Shown: positions 27,302-36,383 of the stretch, piece by piece | Layout of the letters: each line of letters begins with the position of its first letter | How positions within the stretch are numbered: the stretch's first letter is position 1 | From: an uncultured Phycisphaerales bacterium | GTDB lineage: Bacteria; Planctomycetota; Phycisphaerae; UBA1845; Fen-1342 | Direction of reading: 5' to 3' | DNA: 64,000 nt | Assembly (NCBI GenBank): GCA_903914415.1 | Contig: CAIWOY010000152.1 | Span: forward strand, 1 to 64,000 | Program-made: the position numbers and the translations under genes | The notes under the pieces: generated by a model | What the model saw: only the letters and a program-made list of their open reading frames with translations | Database searches by the model: none | What the model was told of the DNA's origin: nothing

Positions 27302-30300
27302 ATGGCGGTGACAGTCGCGGATTGGCTCTGGGTGCTCGTCACTCTGGTCGCGGCCGGTGCCTTCACGTTCGGCGTGTTCGTGGTCGTGCGCCGCAGTGTT
27401 CCGGATCGGCCGCTGAGCGAAACGCTGCTGCTCACGAGCATCGTCACCGCCCTCGCGCTCTATGCCGAGCCGTACCTGCTCTCCTTCCTGCCGTTGGAGC
27501 GCCCGCTGCGGCTGCTCCCGCTGGCGCACGTGCTCCTGACCGCCGCGCTGCTGGCGTGTGCCCGCTGGCGCTACGGCGTCGGCATCGCACGCGAGACGCT
27601 GCGCGCCCTGGCCGGACGAAGCTGGGCCTTCCTCCGCACCGTCGGCCCCGTGCTCACGGTGGCCCTGGTCGGCCTCGTCGTGCTGCTGGGGGTCTACGCC
27701 GCCTACGGCGCGTATACCGTCCCCACGTTCTGGGATGACCTGTGGTACCACGTCCCCATGGCGGTACAGCCTTGGCAGGACGGCCGCGTGGACGCGGTCC
27801 CCAATGAGGCGGCGGTTCGCGAACTCGGCGTCCAGACGCCGCGCGGGCAGTTCCGCAGCGACAGCCCGCAACCGTCCTTGTTCCCGCGCGGCGTCGAGAT
27901 GCTCTGGTATTGGACGCTGCAGTGGACCAGCACTGACTTGCTCTTCCACGCCGTCCTGCTGGCGCTGGGCGTGCAACTGCTCTTGGCGATCTACGTGCTG
28001 GCCCGCCGACTGGGCGCGGCGCCCTGGGCCGCCACCGTCGCGGCGCTGGCCATGGCGAGCACGCCGATTTTCTACCTTCTGACGACCACCGGCTACGTCG
28101 ATATCGGCACGGGCGCCTCGGTGGTGGCGCTGGCCGCGTTTCTAGCGCCGGACGGCCGGCCGGGCAGCCGGGGTCTGCCGAACTGGGGCGCCGCGGCCCT
28201 GGCGCTGGGCGAGGCTTGCATCGTCAAGTACCCGTTCCTCGCGCTCGTGGTCGGCGGCGTCCTAGCCGTCGAAGCCGTCTTGTTCCGCGTGGGCCCGTGG
28301 CGCGGCCTGCTGCATCTGCTGCGATTCGTGTTCTCATGGCGCGGCGTGGCGGCACTGGTCATTGTCGCGGGCTGCGCGCAGACCTACGTGGGGCATTACC
28401 TTCGCTATCGCAATCCCTTCTACGCGTTCCGCATCACGGTGGCCGGTCATGAGATCTTCCCCGGCTGGCACGATCCTGGCACGACGAACCTCGGCGGCGA
28501 GAGCACGGCCGCCAAGCCGATCCCGGAGATGTCGCGGCCCGAGCTGTATTACCATGCCTGGACCGACTTCCGGGCGCCGCTCACCTGCGAATCGTTCGGC
28601 TCGTTCGCCGAGGTGTTTCCGTGCGCTCTGCTCGTTCCGGCGCTGGTGTTCGCGCTGTGGGGACTGCTGACATTCAACACGCCGGTCGTGGCCGCCACCC
28701 TCGGGGTCCTGCTGTGCCTGGCGTTCACGCCGGTAGCCCCGCCGCGGTATGGGTTGCCCATCGTCGCGATTCTGTTCGTGTTCGGCATGCGGATGTGGTC
28801 GGAGCTGCGCGGGCGGTTGACGACGGCGGTCACGCTGGCTGTGCTCGCGCTGTGCACGCCGGGGCTGGCGCGCGGTCTCGCGCACTTCCGCTGGTGGATG
28901 CACGTGTACCGGGACGGAGGGCCCGTGTCGTGGACCGCGCGGAACCGCAGCTTCCACGAGAAGTACATCGTCAGCCCGCCGCACGCCCCCTCGCTCCCCA
29001 TGATCAAGTACATTCGTGAGCATGCCGGGGCGGGCGATCGGCTGGTCTGGACGGTCCACGCGCTGCCTACGCTGCTCTACAATTCCCGCTGGACTAACGA
29101 GTTGTACTTCCTGCCGGGCCTGCCAGAGAAGGAGTCCTGGCCGGCCGTACCGGGCCGGTCGCCGGTGCCGCCCGATCGGCTGAACGCCTGGCTAGCCGAG
29201 TTGCGTCGCCTCGCGCCGCGTCACGTCCTCCTTTACACCAAGTCCGACTATGCGCGCGGCCTGCTTGAGCACCCGGAGCTGGGTTACCGCGAGGTGTTCC
29301 GCGACGACGACCCCGCACGCAAGGAGTTCGCGATGGTGCTGTTCGAGCGCGGTGCCCCGGCACCGGCGACCGCACCCGCTTCGAGCGCGGCGTCGGCGCC
29401 CGCGCCAGCCAGCACGTCGGCACCGGCTGGAGCTGATGGTGGCGGCGGCGCGACGCCGATAGCTGGCGAGGAGTTGTGATGGCGGTGACGGTCGCAGACT
29501 GGCTGTGGGTGTTCGTCACTCTGGTTGTGGCCGGTGCCTTCACGTTCGGCGTGTTCGTGGTCGTGCGCCGCAGCCTTCCGGACCGGCCGCTCAGCGAAGC
29601 GCTGCTGCTGACGAGCATTGTCACCGTGCTCGCGCTCTATGGCGAGCCGTACCTGCTCTCCTTCCTGCCGTTGGAGCGCCCGTTGCGGCTGCTCCCGCTG
29701 GCGCACGTGCTCCTGACCGTCGCGCTGCTGGCGTGTGCCCGCTGGCGGTACGGCACGGGTTTCGCACGCGAGACGCTGCGCGCCGTGACCGGACGAAGCT
29801 GGGCTTTCCTCCGCACTGTCGGCCCCGTGCTCACGGTCGCCCTGGTGGGCCTCGTCGTGCTGCTCGGCGTTTACGCCGCCTTCGGCGCCTACACCGTCCC
29901 CACGTTCTGGGACGACCTCGCGTATCACGTCCCCATGGCGGTACAGCCCTGGCAGGACGGCTGCCTGGACGTGGTCTGCAGCGACGCGCCGGTCCGCGAG
30001 CTCGGCGTCCAGTCGCCACGCGGGCAGTTCCGCAGCGACGCCCCGCAACCGTACCTGTTCCCGCGCGGCGTCGAAACGCTCTGGTACTGGACGTTGCAGT
30101 GGACCGGCACCGACTTGCTTTTCCACGCGGTACTGCTGGGACTGGGGGTGCAACTGCTTTTGGCGATCTATGTGCTGGCCCGCCGGCTCGGCGCTGCACC
30201 CTGGGCCGCGACGGTTGCGGCGCTGGCGCTGGCGAGCACGCCGATTTTCTACCTGCTGACGACCACGGGCTACGTCGATATCGGGACGGGCGCCTCGGTC

Positions 30301-31620
30301 GTCGCGCTGGCGGCGTTTCTGGCGCCCGACGGCCGGCCGGGCAGCCGCGGTCTGCCGAACTGGGGCGCCGCGGCCCTGGCGCTGGGCGAGGCTTGCATCG
30401 TCAAGTACCCGTTCCTCGCGCTCATCATCGGCGGCGTCCTCGCCGCCGAAGCCGTCTTGTTCCGCGCGGGCCCGTGGCGCGGCTTGCTGCACCTGCTGCG
30501 ATTCGTGTTCTCATGGCGCGGCGCGGCGGCGCTGGTCATTGTCGCGGGCTGCGCGCAAACCTACATCGAGCACTATCTCCACTATCGCAACCCCTTCTAC
30601 GCGTTCCGCATTGCGGTGGCCGGCCATGAGATCTTCCCCGGCTTGCGTGATGTCGGCACGACCAACTTCGGCGGCGAAAGCACGGCCGCCAAGCCGATCC
30701 CCGAGATGTCGCGGCCCGAGCTGTATTATTATGCCTGGACCGACTTCCGGGCGCCGCTCACCTGCGAATCGTTCGGCTCGTTCGCCGAGGTCTTTCCGTT
30801 CGCTCTGCTGGTTCCGGCGCTGGTGCTCGCCTTGTGGGGACTCTTCAGGCTCGACGCCCCGGTTGTGGCCGCCAGCATCGGCGTGCTGCTGTGCCTGGCG
30901 TTCGCCCCTGTCGCCCCGCCGCGCTACGGGCTGCCCATCGTCAGCATTCTGTTCGCGTTCGGCATGCGGATGTGGTCGGAGCTGCGCGGGCGGTTGACGA
31001 CGGCGGTCACGCTGGCTGTGCTCGCGCTGTGCACGCCGGGGTTGGCGCGCGGCGTCGCGCAGCTCCGCTGGTGGATGCACGTGTACCGGGACGGAGGGGG
31101 CGTTTCCTGGACCGCCCGGAACCGCACCTTCCACGAGAAGTACAACGTCAGCCCGCTAAGCTCCGCTTCTCTGCCGATGATCAAGTACATTCGTGAGCAC
31201 AGCGGCGCCGGCGATCGGCTGGTTTGGACGGTCTACCTCGCCCCCACGCTCATCTACAACTCCCGCTGGAACAACGAGTTGTACTTCCTCCCGGGCCTGT
31301 CGGAGAAGGACATGTGGCCGGGCGCGCCCGGCCAGTCGCCGGTGACGCCCGATCGGCTGAACGCCTGGCTGGCCGAGCTACGTCGCCTCGCACCGCGGCA
31401 CGTCCTCCTTTACACCAGCTCCGACTACGCGCGCGGCCTGCTCGAGCACCCGGAGCTGGGCTACCGCGAGGTCCTCCGCGACGACGACCCCAAGCGGAGG
31501 GAGTACAAGGTAGAGGCCGTGCTGTTCGAGCGCGGTGCTCCAGCACCGGCTACCGCGCCCGCTTCGAGCGCGGCGTCCGCGTCCGCGCCAGCTACCGCGT
31601 CGGCGCCGGCGACGCAACCG
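27291..31620 (+). repeat. Tandem duplication of about 2.17 kb
   Basis: Two direct copies (about 27291-29467 and 29468-31620) each include a Shine-Dalgarno, the start region and a complete GT-C-like gene. Protein and DNA similarity is very high across the whole unit, including long identical DNA runs mid-gene, and drops only in the Ala/Pro-rich tails. Confidence 0.85.
27302..29479 (+). CDS. Polytopic GT-C-like membrane glycosyltransferase, tandem copy 1
   Basis: The 725-residue protein has many hydrophobic helices. A conserved acidic WDD motif (FWDDLWYHVP, about 143-152) falls in the first large loop, the position of the catalytic D-D/E motif in GT-C enzymes that use lipid-linked sugars at the outer face of the membrane. 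A C-terminal soluble part ends in an Ala/Pro-rich tail. Copy 2 follows immediately; over the first 161 residues I count 13 differences. A third paralogue is at 41390-43465. ATG 27302 and GTG 27299 are both possible. The family assignment is by architecture only. Confidence 0.8.
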   Translation: MAVTVADWLWVLVTLVAAGAFTFGVFVVVRRSVPDRPLSETLLLTSIVTALALYAEPYLLSFLPLERPLRLLPLAHVLLTAALLACARWRYGVGIARETLRALAGRSWAFLRTVGPVLTVALVGLVVLLGVYAAYGAYTVPTFWDDLWYHVPMAVQPWQDGRVDAVPNEAAVRELGVQTPRGQFRSDSPQPSLFPRGVEMLWYWTLQWTSTDLLFHAVLLALGVQLLLAIYVLARRLGAAPWAATVAALAMASTPIFYLLTTTGYVDIGTGASVVALAAFLAPDGRPGSRGLPNWGAAALALGEACIVKYPFLALVVGGVLAVEAVLFRVGPWRGLLHLLRFVFSWRGVAALVIVAGCAQTYVGHYLRYRNPFYAFRITVAGHEIFPGWHDPGTTNLGGESTAAKPIPEMSRPELYYHAWTDFRAPLTCESFGSFAEVFPCALLVPALVFALWGLLTFNTPVVAATLGVLLCLAFTPVAPPRYGLPIVAILFVFGMRMWSELRGRLTTAVTLAVLALCTPGLARGLAHFRWWMHVYRDGGPVSWTARNRSFHEKYIVSPPHAPSLPMIKYIREHAGAGDRLVWTVHALPTLLYNSRWTNELYFLPGLPEKESWPAVPGRSPVPPDRLNAWLAELRRLAPRHVLLYTKSDYARGLLEHPELGYREVFRDDDPARKEFAMVLFERGAPAPATAPASSAASAPAPASTSAPAGADGGGGATPIAGEEL

Positions 31621-31623
31621 TAG
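29479..31623 (+). CDS. Polytopic GT-C-like membrane glycosyltransferase, tandem copy 2
   Basis: The 714-residue near-twin of the preceding gene has the same helix pattern and FWDDLAYHVP motif. Its ATG overlaps the previous stop by one base, with GAGGAG just upstream, so the pair is translationally coupled. One difference next to the putative catalytic acids (W to A) could change specificity. The C-terminal tail is Ala/Ser/Pro-rich and shorter than in copy 1. It is convergent with wzm, whose stop is 40 bases away. Confidence 0.8.
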   Translation: MAVTVADWLWVFVTLVVAGAFTFGVFVVVRRSLPDRPLSEALLLTSIVTVLALYGEPYLLSFLPLERPLRLLPLAHVLLTVALLACARWRYGTGFARETLRAVTGRSWAFLRTVGPVLTVALVGLVVLLGVYAAFGAYTVPTFWDDLAYHVPMAVQPWQDGCLDVVCSDAPVRELGVQSPRGQFRSDAPQPYLFPRGVETLWYWTLQWTGTDLLFHAVLLGLGVQLLLAIYVLARRLGAAPWAATVAALALASTPIFYLLTTTGYVDIGTGASVVALAAFLAPDGRPGSRGLPNWGAAALALGEACIVKYPFLALIIGGVLAAEAVLFRAGPWRGLLHLLRFVFSWRGAAALVIVAGCAQTYIEHYLHYRNPFYAFRIAVAGHEIFPGLRDVGTTNFGGESTAAKPIPEMSRPELYYYAWTDFRAPLTCESFGSFAEVFPFALLVPALVLALWGLFRLDAPVVAASIGVLLCLAFAPVAPPRYGLPIVSILFAFGMRMWSELRGRLTTAVTLAVLALCTPGLARGVAQLRWWMHVYRDGGGVSWTARNRTFHEKYNVSPLSSASLPMIKYIREHSGAGDRLVWTVYLAPTLIYNSRWNNELYFLPGLSEKDMWPGAPGQSPVTPDRLNAWLAELRRLAPRHVLLYTSSDYARGLLEHPELGYREVLRDDDPKRREYKVEAVLFERGAPAPATAPASSAASASAPATASAPATQP

Positions 31624-31663
31624 CGCTGATCCTGCCCCGAACGTCGGGTGCAGCCCCGCGGGG

Positions 31664-32521
31664 CTAGAGCACGTCCGCGAACCCCCGCTTGGTCTTCATG
31701 AACCACGCGTAGCCGAGTTGCAGGACGATGAGGGAGATGACGGTTACCGCCGCCAGCCAGGACCACTCGGGCCGCTGCCCCCACAGCAACGTGTTGCGGG
31801 CGTTCACGACGATGACGGTCAGCGGGTTGGCCCGCATGGCGACTTGGAACGCGAACGGCTTGTCCTCGATGGAGTAGAAAATGGGACTCAGGAACATCAG
31901 CACCTGGAGCACGACGCCGATGACCTGCCCCGTGTCGCGCAGATAGACGCCGAGCGAGGCGAGCCACCACGCCAGCCCGAGCGTCAGCGGCAACAACGGG
32001 AGGAGGACCAGCGGGAACCAGACCAGCGTCGGCGAGACGGTGTACGTGAAGATGAGGCTGCCGAGCAACAGGACCGCCACGCCGATCAGGGCCTGAACCA
32101 GCGCCGCCCCCAGCGCGCACACCGCCAGGACCTCCAGTGGGAATACCACCCGCTTGACGTAGCTGACATTCCCCGCGATCAAGTTGGGGGCCAGGCCGAG
32201 CGTTTCCGAGAAGAGCCCGTAGACGATCAGGCCCGCATAGAGCGTCAGGGCGAAACCGGCGGTGGATTGGCTGACGGCGTTCGGCCAGCGCGAGCCGAGC
32301 ACCACACCGAACACAAACGTGTACACCGCCAGCATGATCAGCGGCAGGAGGAACGACCACAGCAAGCCAAGCGCGGCCCCACGATAGCGCGCCTGCACCT
32401 GTCGGATCGTGAGTTGCCGGATCAGGCCCCGGTATCGCCACAGGGTGCGCGGGATGAGGTCCGGCCGCAGGTAGTGGGCGACCGAGAGCGAACGAGGCTC
32501 GATCCGCATCGTCTCTTGCAT
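31664..32521 (-). CDS. wzm: Polysaccharide ABC exporter permease
   Basis: This 285-residue integral membrane protein is the ABC-2 type permease (Wzm/TagG family). It has an N-terminal cytoplasmic helix, about six membrane segments, and the family-typical RQVQARYRGAALGLLWSFLLPL and VVNARNTLLWG segments. With Wzt it moves lipid-linked glycan across the inner membrane. Usually wzm and wzt are adjacent; here the two GT-C genes lie between them on the opposite strand. The start codon (ATG 32521, or 32509) lacks a strong Shine-Dalgarno. Confidence 0.92.
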   Translation of the reverse strand: MQETMRIEPRSLSVAHYLRPDLIPRTLWRYRGLIRQLTIRQVQARYRGAALGLLWSFLLPLIMLAVYTFVFGVVLGSRWPNAVSQSTAGFALTLYAGLIVYGLFSETLGLAPNLIAGNVSYVKRVVFPLEVLAVCALGAALVQALIGVAVLLLGSLIFTYTVSPTLVWFPLVLLPLLPLTLGLAWWLASLGVYLRDTGQVIGVVLQVLMFLSPIFYSIEDKPFAFQVAMRANPLTVIVVNARNTLLWGQRPEWSWLAAVTVISLIVLQLGYAWFMKTKRGFADVL

Positions 32522-32733
32522 CAGCGGCTACCAAAGACGTTCTCGAAGGGCGCAGCCCGGCGCGCATTGCAGCGCCGCCATGTCTGGGCCGGCACCCGGA
32601 CGCCGAGTGCGCCAAGCGCCCGGGTCCGGGGAGTATCGCGCGGGCACGCGGTTTTTTCAACCAGTGCCGTGCGCCGCGCCGAGTGGGCCGACGGCGCGCG
32701 GCGGCCGTAGCTCGCGTTTCGCGCGGGTCGCCG

Positions 32734-32739
32734 TATAAT
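32734..32739 (+). promoter_or_regulatory. Perfect -10 box upstream of the wecB-family gene
   Basis: TATAAT lies 44 bases before the TTG start, in the divergent region with wzm. I see no good -35 at 16-18 bases, so recognition may use an extended or alternative element. Confidence 0.45.
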
Positions 32740-32782
32740 CGCCGCGGCGCTGGGCGCACCCCGGCCGCCAGAGGGCTGACTG

Positions 32783-33922
32783 TTGAAACGCGTCATGCTT
32801 GTGTTCGGCACCCGCCCCGAGGTCATCAAGCTCGCGCCGCTCGTCCACGCGTATCGCGCCCGTCCGGCTGACGTCGCGTTGACCCTCTGTGCGACCGGCC
32901 AGCATCGGCAGATGCTGGCCGCGACGCTGGCCGCGTTTGACCTGCGGGCCGATCTCGACCTCGACCTGATGGTGGCCGGCCAGCAGCCGAGCGATTTCCT
33001 CGGGCGCCTGCTGCTCGCGCTACGGCCGGTCCTGGAGGAAGTCCGGCCCGACATGGTCGTCGTGCAAGGCGATACCGCCACGGTGATGGGCGCTGCGCTG
33101 GCGGCGTTTCTGCACGGAGGGCGTGTGGCACACGTCGAGGCGGGCCTGCGCACGCGCGACAAGCGGGCCCCGTTCCCGGAAGAGGTCAACCGGCGCGTCA
33201 CTAGCGTCGTCGCGGATTATCACCTTGCGCCGACCGAGGCGGCCCGGCAGAACCTGCTGCGCGAGGGCGTCGATCCGGCCACGGTGTTTGTGACCGGCAA
33301 CACGGTGATCGATGCCCTGCGGTGGATGCAGCAGCACGTGGCCGGCCGCGCGCTCCCCGCAGAGCTGGACCCCGGCGGCCGCCGGCTGATCCTCGTCACC
33401 GCGCACCGCCGCGAGAGCTTCGGCCAGCCGTTTCGGGAGCTGTGCCTCGCGTTGCGGGACATCGCGGAGCGTTTCGACGACACCTGCTTGATCTACCCGG
33501 TCCATCTGAACCCCAACGTGCAGAAGCCGGTACACGAGATCCTCGACGGGTGCCCGCGGGTCCGGCTGGTCGAGCCGGTCGACTACGCGAGGTTCGTGGC
33601 GCTGCTGTCGCGGGCGCACCTTGTGATTACGGACTCCGGCGGGATTCAGGAGGAGGCCCCGGCGCTCGGCAAGCCCGTGCTGGTGCTCCGCGACAAGACC
33701 GAGCGGCCGGAGGCGATCGCCGCCGGCGTCGTGAAGCTCGTCGGCACGCAACGCGGGCGCATCGTGGATGAGGCGACGCGGCTGCTCTCTGATCCGGCCG
33801 CCTACGCCGCCATGGCGCGGGTCGTGAACACGTACGGCGACGGCCTGGCCGCGACGCGGATCGCGGAAGTGACGGTGGACGGCGTGATGCGGACGCCGCC
33901 GTTCGTGGGGCCATCGTGCTGA
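32783..33922 (+). CDS. wecB: UDP-N-acetylglucosamine 2-epimerase family enzyme (WecB/WbpI)
   Basis: The 379-residue enzyme epimerises C2 of UDP-GlcNAc or of a di-N-acetylated uronate derivative. Motifs are GTRPEVIKLAPL, QGDTATVMG, HVEAGLRTRD, TAHRRESFG and the late TDSGGIQEEAP. A TTG start is chosen with GAGGG 7 bases upstream. Together with downstream WbpE-, WbpB- and WbpD-like genes it may act as the last step (WbpI) to UDP-ManNAc3NAcA rather than as plain WecB. Confidence 0.93.
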   Translation: MKRVMLVFGTRPEVIKLAPLVHAYRARPADVALTLCATGQHRQMLAATLAAFDLRADLDLDLMVAGQQPSDFLGRLLLALRPVLEEVRPDMVVVQGDTATVMGAALAAFLHGGRVAHVEAGLRTRDKRAPFPEEVNRRVTSVVADYHLAPTEAARQNLLREGVDPATVFVTGNTVIDALRWMQQHVAGRALPAELDPGGRRLILVTAHRRESFGQPFRELCLALRDIAERFDDTCLIYPVHLNPNVQKPVHEILDGCPRVRLVEPVDYARFVALLSRAHLVITDSGGIQEEAPALGKPVLVLRDKTERPEAIAAGVVKLVGTQRGRIVDEATRLLSDPAAYAAMARVVNTYGDGLAATRIAEVTVDGVMRTPPFVGPSC

Positions 33923-34010
33923 GTTGCGGCGCGGGGCGGGGCGGGAGAGGACCGGCGTGAGGACACGCCGGCTCGGCTGGGTGTCTGTGGGCAGGGGCGG
34001 CGCGGTGCCG

Positions 34011-34016
34011 TATACT
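34011..34016 (+). promoter_or_regulatory. Possible -10 box for the aminotransferase gene
   Basis: TATACT is 33 bases before the ATG, in a 127-base gap after wecB. No clear -35 is seen, so an internal promoter is only possible. Confidence 0.3.
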
Positions 34017-34049
34017 GCCCGGCCACAGACTCACCCAGCGGAGACCGTT

Positions 34050-35171
34050 ATGACCAAGCAAGCAACGGCCGCGCCCGTCCCGTTCCTCGACCTGAAGGTG
34101 CAATTCGCCGCGCTCGAGCGCGAGCTGCGCCCGGCGCTGGACGAAGTCCTCACGAACACGGCGTTCGTCCTCGGCCCCGCGGTCCAGCGGTTCGAGGCGG
34201 CGTTCGCGGCGTATTGCGGCGTACAGCATTGCGTGGGGCTGAACAGCGGCACGAGCGCTCTGCACGTCGCGTTGCTGTGCCTGGGGGTCGGGGCCGGCGA
34301 CGAGGTCATCATGCCGGCCATGAGCTTCATCGCCACGGCTTGGCCGGTGCTCTATCTCGGGGCCAAGCCGGTCTTCGTGGACATCGACCCGCGCCGCTAC
34401 ACGCTCGACCCCGCCAAGCTGGCGGCGGCGATCACGAAGCGGACCAAGGCGATCATCCCCGTGCATTTGTACGGGCAGTGCGCGGACATGGATCCGATCC
34501 TGCGCATCGCCGCCGAGCACGGCATTCCCGTCATTGAGGATGCCGCACAGGCGCACGGCGCGACGTATCGCGGCCGCAAGGCCGGCGCGCTCGGCCGGAT
34601 GGCGTGCTTCAGCTTCTATCCCGGCAAGAACCTGGGGGCGTACGGCGAGGGTGGGGCGGTGACGACGAACGACGCCGAGCTCGCCGACCTCGCGCGCCAG
34701 TATCGCGATCACGGCCAGAAGACGCGGTACGTGCATGAGCGGCTGGGCTTCAACTACCGCATGGACGGGTTCCAGGGCGCGGTGCTCGGCGTCAAGCTAC
34801 GGCACCTGGATTCCTGGAACGCCGGCCGGCGACGCGCTGCGGCACTGTACGATCAGCGCCTGGCGGATACCGGCGTCACAACCCCCGCGCCCTGCCGCGA
34901 CGGCGACCACGTGTACCACATCTACGCGATCCGTACGCCGCGCCGGGAGGAGCTGCGGGCGATCCTCCAGGAAAGTGGCGTCGGCACGAACCTCCATTAC
35001 CCGATCCCGATCCACCTGCAGAAGCCGTTCGCGGCGTGCGGCTACGGCCCGGGCAGCTTCCCGGTGTCGGAAGAACTGGGTCAGACGGAGTTGAGCCTGC
35101 CCATGTACGCCGAGCTGACGCCGGAGCAGATTGACCGTGTCGCGGGCGTGATCCGGTCCGCCACTCGGTAG
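34050..35171 (+). CDS. DegT/DnrJ/EryC1 nucleotide-sugar aminotransferase (WbpE-like)
   Basis: The 373-residue PLP enzyme transfers an amino group from glutamate to a ketosugar nucleotide. It shows GLNSGTSALHVAL, VFVDIDP, VIEDAAQAHGA, and FSFYPGKNLGAYGEGG with the PLP lysine. Segments such as KAIIPVHLYGQCADMD and the RHGQ-like DHGQKTRYVHERLG resemble WbpE, which aminates C3 of UDP-3-keto-GlcNAcA. GGAGA precedes the chosen ATG; a longer upstream frame is not similar. Confidence 0.92.
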   Translation: MTKQATAAPVPFLDLKVQFAALERELRPALDEVLTNTAFVLGPAVQRFEAAFAAYCGVQHCVGLNSGTSALHVALLCLGVGAGDEVIMPAMSFIATAWPVLYLGAKPVFVDIDPRRYTLDPAKLAAAITKRTKAIIPVHLYGQCADMDPILRIAAEHGIPVIEDAAQAHGATYRGRKAGALGRMACFSFYPGKNLGAYGEGGAVTTNDAELADLARQYRDHGQKTRYVHERLGFNYRMDGFQGAVLGVKLRHLDSWNAGRRRAAALYDQRLADTGVTTPAPCRDGDHVYHIYAIRTPRREELRAILQESGVGTNLHYPIPIHLQKPFAACGYGPGSFPVSEELGQTELSLPMYAELTPEQIDRVAGVIRSATR

Positions 35172-35279
35172 CGGTGCGCGCGTCTTGACGACCGGGAGGC
35201 CCGCCGTAGAGTGGGGGCGGTACGTCGCGCGTGCGGATTGGATGAACGGGGCGCCCTTCGGTGGCGCGAGGAGTAGCGT

Positions 35280-36383
35280 TTGGGCCGCTGGTTGCTCGCT
35301 GTCCTGGGCCTGGGGCTGGCCGTGTTGTTCGGCTGGCTCACCGTCCGCAGCGTGGACTGGGCGGCGGCGTGGCACGCGTTCGGGGCCGCGCGATGGGGTT
35401 TCCTGGCGTTGTGCGTCCCGTTGCTGCTCAGCTCGATCTTCTTCCGCGCGCTGCGCTGGCGACTCATTCTCGCGGCCCACCCGGGCGCACGGTTCACGCC
35501 GCTGCTGTTGGCGGCGGGTGTCGGCGTCGGCGGAAATGCGATCCTGCCGGGCAAGCTCGGCGAGGCCGTCGCCGCTCACGCGCTGGGCCGGCTGGCGGAT
35601 CTCAGCCGCATCCAGGCCTTGGGGATCCAGGTCATCACGCGCGTCGTGGATTTGCTGGTCCTGTTCGCGCTAGTGCTGGGCGCGTCGCTGGTGCTGCCCG
35701 GCCTCGCGATGCGCTCGCTCCGCTACCTCAGCGGATCGATCGTCGTCGTGGCGACGCTCGTGCTGGTGCTGCCGCTCGTTTTTCGCGCACGCTGGGCCGC
35801 GGGCCTGCAACGCCTCATGCGCGACGCCGTCCGCCGTGCCTTCGGCGCGGGCGTCCTGGACGTGGCACAGAAATTCGGCCGCGGGCTGGCCAGCGCCGGC
35901 CAACTCCGTCTCCTCGTCGCGTTCGTCCTGGGCACGGCCCTGCTGTGGCTTGTGCTGGCCGCGTCGCTGTACGTGGCGCTGCAAGCGTTCGGCATCCAGC
36001 TTTCGCCGCTGGTCGCGCCGCTGATTCTCGGGTTGATTGCCGCCAGCGCGATGCTGCCGTCGGCGCCCGGCAACGTGGGGACGTTCCACTACTTCGGCCT
36101 GCTGGCCCTGGGAGTGGTGGGGGTCGAACCAGGTCTGGCGGCGGCGTGCATCATTACGTATCATGCGCTGGACATGCTGAGTGCGCTCGCGCTCGGCGCG
36201 GTCTGTGCAGCGCTCGCTGGGGCGCCACTGCTCGTTGTCTGGAAGCCCCCACCCGAAGTTGTCGTGCAGAAGAGCGCATCGGCGGCCGGTTTGGTCGATG
36301 CTGGCACGTCGCTGCCGGGCAGCGAACCTGGGGCTCGGGCCGGCGGTGCGGCGCCAGTGACGGTGACGACGGAGGCTGTATGA
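35280..36383 (+). CDS. Flippase-like integral membrane protein (LPG synthase TM / UPF0104 family)
   Basis: This 367-residue protein has about eight membrane helices and the family motifs LRWRLIL near residue 58, GKLGEAVAAHALGRL, and LPSAPGNVGTFHYF late in the sequence. Members include AglD-like proteins and the membrane half of MprF, and often sit in polysaccharide loci, where a role in lipid-linked precursor handling is assumed. It uses a TTG start with GAGGAG 8 bases upstream. The cytoplasmic tail is Ala/Gly-rich. The stop overlaps the next start (ATGA), so it is coupled with the oxidoreductase gene. Confidence 0.87.
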   Translation: MGRWLLAVLGLGLAVLFGWLTVRSVDWAAAWHAFGAARWGFLALCVPLLLSSIFFRALRWRLILAAHPGARFTPLLLAAGVGVGGNAILPGKLGEAVAAHALGRLADLSRIQALGIQVITRVVDLLVLFALVLGASLVLPGLAMRSLRYLSGSIVVVATLVLVLPLVFRARWAAGLQRLMRDAVRRAFGAGVLDVAQKFGRGLASAGQLRLLVAFVLGTALLWLVLAASLYVALQAFGIQLSPLVAPLILGLIAASAMLPSAPGNVGTFHYFGLLALGVVGVEPGLAAACIITYHALDMLSALALGAVCAALAGAPLLVVWKPPPEVVVQKSASAAGLVDAGTSLPGSEPGARAGGAAPVTVTTEAV

